A stretch of 10,873 nt of DNA from assembly GCA_020443945.1 (NCBI GenBank), contig JAIZWN010000581.1, positions 1 through 10,873 on the forward strand. The letters run 5' to 3'. Under the pieces are notes generated by a model that was not told where the DNA came from, did not search any database, and saw nothing but the letters and a program-made list of their open reading frames with translations. Both the position numbers and the translations under genes were made by a program. This DNA is from Candidatus Thiosymbion ectosymbiont of Robbea hypermnestra. GTDB taxonomy: Bacteria > Pseudomonadota > Gammaproteobacteria > Chromatiales > Chromatiaceae. Shown here piece by piece: positions 5,771-10,873 of this stretch; within the stretch, counting starts at the first letter, position 1, and each line of letters opens with the position of its first letter.

Positions 5771-7489
5771 GTGGAATTGAGTGGTGCCGAGATCGTCGTT
5801 CAGGCGTTGATCGACGAAGGCGTCGAGTATGTTTTCGGGTATCCCGGAGGCGCGGTCCTGCATATTTACGATGCCCTTTTCCAGCAGGATCGGGTCAAGC
5901 ATATCCTGGTCAGGCACGAGCAAGGGGCGAGCCACGCGGCGGACGGTTATGCCCGCGCTACCGGCCGGTGCGGGGTCTGTCTGGTCACCTCGGGCCCCGG
6001 CGCGACCAACGCGGTGACGGGAATCGCTACCGCCTACATGGATTCCATCCCTATGGTGATCCTGAGCGGGCAGGTGCCCACGCCCGTGATCGGCAGCGAT
6101 GCCTTTCAGGAGGTGGACACGGTGGGTATCACCCGCCCCTGCGTCAAGCATAACTTCCTGGTCCAGGATGTGCGCGATCTGGCGGAGACCCTCCGCAAGG
6201 CGTTCTTTATCGCTACCTCGGGCCGACCCGGCCCCGTGCTGGTGGATATCCCCAAGGATACGACGGATCCCAACGTCAAGATCCCCTATCGGTATCCGCG
6301 GGAGATTGCGATGCGCTCCTATCGCCCCGTGAGCAAGGGGCATCCGGGGCAGATCCGCCAAGCCGTGGAGGCCATGCTGGCGGCCCGACGCCCGGTGCTC
6401 TATACCGGCGGCGGCGTGATCCTGGGGGAGGCCTCACCGCTGCTCCGGCAATTGGTCCGGGCCACGGGCTTTCCCATCACCAGCACGCTCATGGGGCTGG
6501 GCGCCTATCCGATGACCGACCGCCAGTTCATCGGCATGTTGGGCATGCACGGCACCTATGAGGCGAACATGGCGATGCACGAGACGGATTGCCTGGTCGC
6601 CATCGGCGCCCGCTTCGACGACCGGGTCACCGGCAAGATCGAGCACTTCTGCCCCCACGCCACCATCATCCATGTGGACGTAGACCCCTCGTCCATTTCC
6701 AAGAATGTGCGGGTGGATATCCCCATCGTCGGGCCCGTCGCGAGCGTGCTCGAGGATATGCTGCGCCTGCTCGCGGAAGCCCGGTGCGACCCCGAGCGGG
6801 CGGCAATCGTCGAGTGGTGGGCCCGGATCGAGCAATGGCGGGAGATAAACTGCCTGAGCTACGATCGCGCCAACGACAAGATCAAGCCCCAGCTCGCGGT
6901 CGAGACCCTCTACCGGATCACCGACGGCGCGCTCTATCTGACCTCGGACGTGGGCCAACACCAGATGTTCGCCGCCCAGTTCTATCCCTTCGACCAGCCG
7001 CGCCGGTGGATCAACTCCGGCGGCCTGGGAACCATGGGCTTCGGCCTGCCGGCGGCCATGGGGGTCCAGTTGGCCTTTCCCGAGGCCCAGGTGGCCTGCA
7101 TCTCCGGCGAGGCGAGCATCCTCATGTGCATCCAGGAGCTGGCTACCTGCAAACAGTACGAGTTGCCCATCAAGATCCTGCTGCTCAACAACGGCTACAT
7201 GGGCATGGTGCGCCAGTGGCAGGAGCTCTTCTACGAGAGCCGCTATTCCCATTCCTATGTGGACGCCCTGCCGGATTTCGTGCAGCTCACCGAGAGCTTC
7301 GGGCATGTGGGGATGCGGGTGGAAAAACCCGACGAGCTCGAGGGCGCCCTGCGCGAGGCATTTGCCCTGAAGGATCGTTGCGTGTTCCTCGACGTGGTGG
7401 TGGACCCCACCGAAAATGTCTATCCGATGATCGTGGCGGGCAAGGGGCATCACGAGATGCACCTGTCGCCGGAACGGGAGCTGGCCTGA
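5771..7489 (+). CDS. ilvI: Acetolactate synthase, large catalytic subunit
   Basis: This thiamine-diphosphate and FAD enzyme condenses two pyruvates to 2-acetolactate (valine, leucine), or pyruvate with 2-oxobutyrate (isoleucine). From the GTG start it has 572 residues, close to E. coli IlvI. The N-terminal TPP domain shows ELSGAEIVVQALIDEGV, FGYPGGAVL and the catalytic glutamate E50 in RHEQGASHAADGYAR, then SGPGATNAVTGIATAY and SGQVP. The central domain has ARFDDRVTGK and HVDVDPSSISKNV. The C-terminal TPP domain has GGLGTMGFGLPAAMG, the metal-binding motif GEAS at 446-449 (GDGS in enterics; GE[AG]S is, from memory, common in beta/gamma relatives), NN at 473-474, and GMVRQWQELFYESRYS. The next gene, ilvH, starts 1 nt after the stop codon, so translation is coupled. 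ilvI is used instead of ilvB by its pairing with ilvH. It is cytosolic. Confidence 0.96.
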   Translation: MELSGAEIVVQALIDEGVEYVFGYPGGAVLHIYDALFQQDRVKHILVRHEQGASHAADGYARATGRCGVCLVTSGPGATNAVTGIATAYMDSIPMVILSGQVPTPVIGSDAFQEVDTVGITRPCVKHNFLVQDVRDLAETLRKAFFIATSGRPGPVLVDIPKDTTDPNVKIPYRYPREIAMRSYRPVSKGHPGQIRQAVEAMLAARRPVLYTGGGVILGEASPLLRQLVRATGFPITSTLMGLGAYPMTDRQFIGMLGMHGTYEANMAMHETDCLVAIGARFDDRVTGKIEHFCPHATIIHVDVDPSSISKNVRVDIPIVGPVASVLEDMLRLLAEARCDPERAAIVEWWARIEQWREINCLSYDRANDKIKPQLAVETLYRITDGALYLTSDVGQHQMFAAQFYPFDQPRRWINSGGLGTMGFGLPAAMGVQLAFPEAQVACISGEASILMCIQELATCKQYELPIKILLLNNGYMGMVRQWQELFYESRYSHSYVDALPDFVQLTESFGHVGMRVEKPDELEGALREAFALKDRCVFLDVVVDPTENVYPMIVAGKGHHEMHLSPERELA

Positions 7490-7490
7490 C

Positions 7491-7982
7491 ATGAGACATA
7501 TCATATCCGTCCTGCTGGAAAACGAAGCCGGCGCCCTGTCCCGCGTGGCGGGCCTGTTCTCCGCCCGTGGCTACAATATCGAATCCCTCACGGTAGCGCC
7601 CACGGACGACCCCACCCAGTCGCGCATGACCCTGGTCACGGTCGGTAACGACGACGTAGTCGAGCAGATCAAAAAACAGCTCAACAAACTCATCGACACC
7701 ATCAAGCTGCTCGACCTCTCCGAAGGGCCCCACATCGAACGCGAGCTCATGATGGTCAAGGTCCGCGCCGAGCGGGCGGACCGCGAGGAGCTCAAGCGCC
7801 TGGTGGACATCTTCCGCGCCAAGATCATCGACGTCACCGACACCAGCTTCGTGGTCGAGCTCACCGGGGACTCCGAGAAGCTGGACGCCTTCATCGACGC
7901 CGTGCCCAAAGGGCTCATCATCGAGGTCGTCCGCACCGGCCCCTCCGGCATCTCCCGCGGCCCCCAGGGGTTGATGCTTTGA
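7491..7982 (+). CDS. ilvH: Acetolactate synthase, small regulatory subunit
   Basis: The 163-residue product is the usual length for IlvH. An N-terminal ACT domain (about 3-78) starts HIISVLLENEAGALSRVAGLFSARGYNIESLTV and binds the feedback inhibitor valine; the C-terminal domain includes RELMMVKV, DIFRAKIIDV, VELTGDSEKLDAFI and ends in RTGPSGISRGPQGLML. It binds the catalytic subunit, raises its activity and confers valine feedback inhibition. The ATG follows the ilvI stop by 1 nt and probably relies on translational coupling. In many proteobacteria ilvC comes next; here the accessory region begins instead, so ilvC must be elsewhere or has been separated by insertion. Confidence 0.96.
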   Translation: MRHIISVLLENEAGALSRVAGLFSARGYNIESLTVAPTDDPTQSRMTLVTVGNDDVVEQIKKQLNKLIDTIKLLDLSEGPHIERELMMVKVRAERADREELKRLVDIFRAKIIDVTDTSFVVELTGDSEKLDAFIDAVPKGLIIEVVRTGPSGISRGPQGLML

Positions 7983-8075
7983 GCCGACCGGCATAACAGC
8001 CCGGTTATTGGCGACCTTCCGTGTCCCATTGGAACGGTTCGAAAACAATTCCATTGCGTGCAGGGAATTATACCA

Positions 8076-8921
8076 ATGGTGCCAAATACCGCTGTCATCA
8101 TACAAAGACTGGATTCCTCACCCTGGATCCGGCGGGATAACGAAGCACAGAAGATCATACGAGAAGCCGCTCCCGATGAATTGAGATACCTCGACGTCGG
8201 GGGCGTTCTCCGTCTCTACGACGCCCTGACCGGATCACCTGGGGTCTATTCGGCCAGAGACGCGGCCGCCATGAGGGCGCTCAAAGCCCACACACAATTT
8301 CAGCCGGTACTGAAGACGCCCGACTTCGGTGTCGATCTGGTCAAAAAGGCACGCCCGGATTCGCCCATCATTCAGTCCCAACTCACTCCGGATCTGGTTA
8401 CCCGCATCTATGCGGCCGAGAAAAAACGTCTTTCTTTACTTGAAAGGGCAGGTATCGATGGCGCCACCATAGGCAGGGGACAAGTCGGGCAATCGGCATA
8501 TGACGATGTCAAAAAACGCTTCAAGATCACTTTAGAGGCATATCTAACCCGTGTAGTTATCTCGGAAATGTTACAAAATGCACCGAGACGCCCCCTCATG
8601 AACGTGCTGAATTTCAATACCCACAAGGTCGTGATCCCTCAAAACTACGGAACAATATTATCCTACCCTCCGGCTGAAGATTTCGTGGTAGCGGCTTATC
8701 TTGCCATTCGCATAACAGATGCCGCGACTAGAGGCGGCCCATCACGATCAGCCAAGGATGCTACTCGATTCGCCGTGGCACTTTATCACGGTATGGGCGC
8801 CATGGTCATGGCCGCACAAGCGGCGGTCAAGGATGGAACCAACTGGGCACCGGTGGAGGCCGAATTATTGAGGCAAGGCCATAGAGATGAAGTGGCCTAT
8901 GTTCACGAGGTGGTAAAGTGA
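8076..8921 (+). CDS. Putative toxin/effector, possibly lysozyme-like
   Basis: I cannot name the family with certainty. The 281-residue product has no signal peptide or clear membrane segment. Its central part reads QLTPDLVTRIYAAEKKRLSL, then E123 in LLERAGIDG, then ATIGRGQVGQSAYDDVKKRF (130-149). A glutamate shortly before TIGxGxxG recalls the active-site layout of lysozyme-fold hydrolases; this is weak, motif-level inference. The C-terminal part has AEDFVVAAYLAIRITDAA and AVALYHGMGAMVMAAQAA, and ends AYVHEVVK. Its stop overlaps by 4 nt the start of a membrane-anchored small protein with a paralogue downstream, the architecture of a periplasm-acting effector with immunity genes. No secretion genes are in view. 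ATG 8076 is preferred to GTG 8058 because AGGGA (8062-8066) lies 9 nt before it. Codon use is more AT-rich than in ilvIH. Confidence 0.55.
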   Translation: MVPNTAVIIQRLDSSPWIRRDNEAQKIIREAAPDELRYLDVGGVLRLYDALTGSPGVYSARDAAAMRALKAHTQFQPVLKTPDFGVDLVKKARPDSPIIQSQLTPDLVTRIYAAEKKRLSLLERAGIDGATIGRGQVGQSAYDDVKKRFKITLEAYLTRVVISEMLQNAPRRPLMNVLNFNTHKVVIPQNYGTILSYPPAEDFVVAAYLAIRITDAATRGGPSRSAKDATRFAVALYHGMGAMVMAAQAAVKDGTNWAPVEAELLRQGHRDEVAYVHEVVK

Positions 8922-9319
8922 TACGCCGCCGTATCCGCCTTACCATCACGGTATCTCTACTGATTGCAGCCATCGTAATTCTCAAAGAGCCTGCATGGGA
9001 ATCGAATTTAAACATCTGGCTACGCTGTGACGAAGGCGTTTCCGGAACCCTATCGGTCATCTCGCTTCTGCCGGATTGTAAGGGGCGACTAGTCGAGGAG
9101 GGCTTCGATGTCAAAGCGGCTTGTGAAAAGGGGGCTCTCGAATACAGCCATTATCGCGGCTGGGCAGACGTTTTATTCACTTTAAAACGCGACAACGACG
9201 AGATAGCCAGGTTGGTCTCGAAAAATGGTCTGGACATTTGGGTGGATAATCACCAAGGATTCGTCGTAATGATTAAAATCCTGAATGCACCTCCTTTTCT
9301 CACCAATGATGGTATTTAA
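8918..9319 (+). CDS. Small membrane-anchored protein, putative immunity protein, copy 1
   Basis: The 133-residue product starts with a basic stretch MIRRRIR and one hydrophobic segment (about 8-22), then a soluble domain starting LKEPAWES. That domain should lie in the periplasm, as a signal-anchored or secreted protein. It has three cysteines (LRCDEG, PDC, AACEKG) and ends KILNAPPFLTNDGI. About two thirds of the domain is identical to the product of 9435-9839. GTG 8918 overlaps the preceding TGA by 4 nt, and GAGG at 8907-8910, inside the effector gene, is its ribosome-binding site 7 nt upstream. Tight coupling to the putative effector and periplasmic placement suggest it neutralises a periplasm-acting toxin. 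I do not recognise the family; this role is inference. Confidence 0.6.
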   Translation: MIRRRIRLTITVSLLIAAIVILKEPAWESNLNIWLRCDEGVSGTLSVISLLPDCKGRLVEEGFDVKAACEKGALEYSHYRGWADVLFTLKRDNDEIARLVSKNGLDIWVDNHQGFVVMIKILNAPPFLTNDGI

Positions 9320-9330
9320 GCCCATATAGG

Positions 9331-9402
9331 TCGGGGTGGGAACGAATCCCGACAGCTTTGGCTCGATATAACGATCCGTTGGGGTTCGCAAGCTCACCCC
9401 AA
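9331..9402. repeat. Dispersed-repeat hairpins between the paralogues
   Basis: TCGGG at 9331-9335 pairs with CCCGA at 9348-9352, and TTGGGGT at 9379-9385 pairs exactly with ACCCCAA at 9396-9402 (10-nt loop TCGCAAGCTC). The second hairpin is the fuller form of the GATTGGGGT half-copies at 5351 and 5531. It lies in the 115-nt gap between copy 1 and copy 2. This shows that resident repeats have entered the accessory region. Confidence 0.55.
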
Positions 9403-9409
9403 ACTACCG

Positions 9410-9435
9410 GACTATGTCACAACGAGGTCGTATAA
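9410..9435 (+). pseudogene. Remnant of the effector gene tail before copy 2
   Basis: The sequence GACTATGTCACAACGAGG, continuing TCGTATAATGA, lines up with the last bases of the effector gene (8895-8921, GCCTATGTTCACGAGG, continuing TGGTAAAGTGA), allowing a 2-nt insertion. Translated around that insertion it gives DYVT then EVV and a stop TAA (9433-9435), against AYVHEVVK and stop in the intact gene. The TAA overlaps the ATG of copy 2 by one base. Nothing else of the effector precedes it; a dispersed repeat does. The GAGG inside it serves as the ribosome-binding site of copy 2, 7 nt before the ATG. Confidence 0.7.
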
Positions 9436-9839
9436 TGACGCGCCGCCATATCTTCTTTGTTATCATGGCATTCATAGTCGTTACGGCCACTATTTTCGTT
9501 CTCAAGGAACCTTCATGGAAATCGAAGTTGGACATCGGGCTACGCTGTGACGAAGGCATTTCCGGAACCCTGTCGGTCATTTCGCTTCAGCCGGATTGTG
9601 ATGGGCGGCGGGTCGAGGATAGCTTCGATGTCGAGGCGGCCTGCGAAAAGGGGTCTCTCGAGTTCAGCTACTATACCGGCTGGGCAGACATTCTTTTCAC
9701 TTTCAAATGCGACAGCGGTGGGACAACCGAATTGACCTCAAAATATGGCCCGGACATCCAGGTTGAGGATCACCGTGGATTCTTCGTAGCGATCAGAATC
9801 CTGAATGCGCCTCCTTTTCTTGTCAATGACCGTATTTGA
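9435..9839 (+). CDS. Small membrane-anchored protein, putative immunity protein, copy 2
   Basis: This 134-residue paralogue of 8918-9319 has the same layout: MTRRHIF, a hydrophobic segment (about 7-23), LKEPSWKS, then the soluble domain with LRCDEG, PDC, AACEKG and an extra cysteine in FKCDSG where copy 1 has Arg. It ends RILNAPPFLVNDRI. ATG 9435 is chosen over ATG 9414 because GAGG at 9424-9427 is 7 nt before it, the start aligns with copy 1, and the upstream bases are the effector-tail remnant. As an orphan copy it could give protection against a variant of the effector carried by other strains. Function is inferred from copy 1. Confidence 0.62.
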   Translation: MTRRHIFFVIMAFIVVTATIFVLKEPSWKSKLDIGLRCDEGISGTLSVISLQPDCDGRRVEDSFDVEAACEKGSLEFSYYTGWADILFTFKCDSGGTTELTSKYGPDIQVEDHRGFFVAIRILNAPPFLVNDRI

Positions 9840-9895
9840 GCAATCGTTGACCCGCGTCGGTTCGAACCTCCGGCCGCCGGAGTGGTCCGCTCGTG

Positions 9896-9915
9896 CTCCT
9901 GTACATGTACAGGAG
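9896..9915. promoter_or_regulatory. Perfect 20-bp palindrome, possible operator
   Basis: CTCCTGTACATGTACAGGAG is its own reverse complement with no spacer. It ends 38 nt before the ATG of the AT-rich gene at 9954, where an operator for a dimeric repressor would be expected. A smaller hairpin, CTCCGG/CCGGAG, lies at 9868-9882. No regulator gene is next to it. It could also be the stem of a transcript hairpin. Confidence 0.4.
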
Positions 9916-9953
9916 TGTGGGACCCGAAGACCCCTACATCGAGGTAAAAAAAG

Positions 9954-10697
9954 ATGAAGACGGATAATCCAGCGGGAAGATTACTGAATATCCTGGAAAA
10001 TGGTAAAAACCATCCATCCGGTATGGGTTGCAGGGGTGCCTGGAATAAATTACTCAGAATAGACGAATCCAACCCGGCACTCCTTATGTCGCGTCTTGGA
10101 AAAGTAATGGAGTTGCCCAATCAAATAATAGAAAAAATACGGGAAAACTACCCCAATCAAGGTTCCTCTTATGGGTATTGGTGTCAAAAATTAGATACGG
10201 CATTTGCGCAGCAAGACCTGAATGGTTCATGGGATTCGTTTATTGGTCATATCGATGGTCATATAATCAACTATCTCAAAATGTCCATGGACCTTTTAGA
10301 TGCGAAAGAAAAGTCCAAGGTAATAGGGGATGATGAGCTTGCCGACATCAGGAATAAAGTGAATGATTTGCTGCGGGAGACTATCGGCTCTGAGACCAAC
10401 CCTGAATTCAAGAGATATACAGGACAATATCTCAGTAAAATTATAACCAGTGTCGATGAGTATCCTATATCCGGCGCCGGACCAATCGTTGAAAGTATAG
10501 AGTGTATTCTCGGACATGCATTCCTGGACGATAACTATCGCAAAGGCATTGCGGAAAGTAATTCAGGCAAAAAAATAATCGATGTCTTAGGGACGGTTGC
10601 ATCAGCCGTAACATCCGCTATTGGTCTTCCCCGACTACCGGAAACCTATCGCAGCCTGTTAGGAGGGCTTAGACATAAAAGCGGACAGGAAGAATAG
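9954..10697 (+). CDS. AT-rich protein of unknown function
   Basis: I do not recognise this 247-residue protein. It is mostly helical in appearance and charged, with the stretches GCRGAWNKLLRID (24-36), GYWCQKLDTAFAQQDLNGSW (74-93), LADIRNKVNDLLRE and a mildly hydrophobic segment IIDVLGTVASAVTSAIGL near 208-225 that could be a buried helix or weak membrane segment. There is no signal peptide. GAGG at 9941-9944, 9 nt before the ATG, is a good ribosome-binding site. Its base composition is clearly more AT-rich (many AAA, ATA and AAT codons) than nadC or ilvI, which suggests horizontal transfer. It lies between immunity copy 2 and a dead third copy, so it may be cargo of the same accessory locus: a second toxin, an adaptor or a defence protein. 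Its last base overlaps the start of the effector-tail remnant. Confidence 0.6.
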   Translation: MKTDNPAGRLLNILENGKNHPSGMGCRGAWNKLLRIDESNPALLMSRLGKVMELPNQIIEKIRENYPNQGSSYGYWCQKLDTAFAQQDLNGSWDSFIGHIDGHIINYLKMSMDLLDAKEKSKVIGDDELADIRNKVNDLLRETIGSETNPEFKRYTGQYLSKIITSVDEYPISGAGPIVESIECILGHAFLDDNYRKGIAESNSGKKIIDVLGTVASAVTSAIGLPRLPETYRSLLGGLRHKSGQEE

Positions 10698-10765
10698 CCT
10701 ATGTCAATGAGGTAGTAAGGTAACTCGCCGCCGTACAATTTTTGTTATTACGGTATTTATAACGA
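10697..10765 (+). pseudogene. Remnant effector tail plus start of a third immunity copy
   Basis: 10697-10723 encodes AYVNEVVR and stop TAA, matching the end AYVHEVVK of the intact effector. Overlapping it, in the register of copies 1 and 2, codons from 10720 read VTRRRTIFVITVFITN, clearly like MTRRHIFFVIMAFIVV of copy 2, but the start codon is GTA, which does not initiate. GAGG (10709-10712) still lies 7 nt upstream. Resemblance stops after about 15 codons near 10765, and the frame ends soon after at TAA 10816. From there to the window end (10873) I see no supportable gene on the plus strand. Confidence 0.72.
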
Positions 10766-10873
10766 ACTTTCGTCAGCTTACGTCGATGCTGAATTGGGTG
10801 GTGTTGTAATTTTGTTGTCCCTGGGTATATACGCCGAATCCCGGAAACAACCAAAACAGGTTACGGTTTTGTC

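Noticed and set aside
5658..5780. Possible leader peptide upstream of ilvI
   Set aside because: Not enriched in Leu, Val or Ile codons, runs past the ilvI start, and no terminator/antiterminator pair with a T tract is present.
9857..9880. GGTTCGAACC resembling a tRNA T-arm, possible attachment-site fragment
   Set aside because: The flanking bases do not form a 5-bp T-stem on either strand and no acceptor or anticodon arm is nearby.
10778..10873. Minus-strand open frame reaching the window edge, ending NKITTPPNSAST and stop, possible C-terminus of a partial gene
   Set aside because: Only 31 codons, no recognisable motif and no way to see upstream; chance open frame cannot be excluded.
1..10873. 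CRISPR array to go with cas6
   Set aside because: No regularly spaced direct repeat of 25-40 nt was seen anywhere; the only periodic array is the 9-nt repeat at 5403-5498.

Overview
The window looks like chromosomal DNA of a GC-rich gammaproteobacterium, possibly a sulfur-metabolising one. The evidence is the acetolactate synthase form, a NadC of proteobacterial type, a DsrC/TusE-family protein, a Cmx6-type Cas6, and many short hairpin-forming intergenic repeats. The lineage is an inference; no rRNA or other strong marker is present.

Layout. 1-550 is non-coding and packed with small inverted repeats. 551-2682 holds three genes on the minus strand, in transcription order nadC, an orphan cas6 (Cmx6 type) and a cysteine-free DsrC-like gene; no CRISPR array or other cas gene is visible. 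2683-3073 is a divergent intergenic region with a perfect 22-bp-stem hairpin and a dispersed-repeat copy. 3074-5296 (plus) encodes a 740-residue cobalamin-type radical SAM protein with a C-terminal PqqD-like domain and an unusual CX4CX2C cluster motif, followed by a terminator-like hairpin. 5340-5770 is repeat-rich and non-coding. 5771-7982 is ilvI-ilvH, the two acetolactate synthase subunits, without ilvC directly behind.

From about 8000 the character changes: codon use becomes more AT-rich and the genes are no longer household ones. A putative effector gene (8076-8921, possibly lysozyme-like) overlaps by 4 nt a small membrane-anchored protein gene (8918-9319), and a paralogue of the latter follows (9435-9839). 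I read this as a toxin/immunity module, by inference from architecture. The three starts of the small-protein family (8918, 9435 and a dead copy at 10720) are each preceded by the same short sequence, which is the 3' end of the effector gene and carries the GAGG ribosome-binding site 7 nt before the start. Copies 2 and 3 have lost the effector body but kept its tail. An AT-rich gene of unknown function (9954-10697), preceded by a perfect 20-bp palindrome, lies between copy 2 and the dead copy 3.

The strongest candidates for something undescribed are this tail-plus-immunity repeat array, the radical SAM/PqqD protein with no visible substrate peptide, and the nadC/orphan cas6/cysteine-less dsrC cluster.
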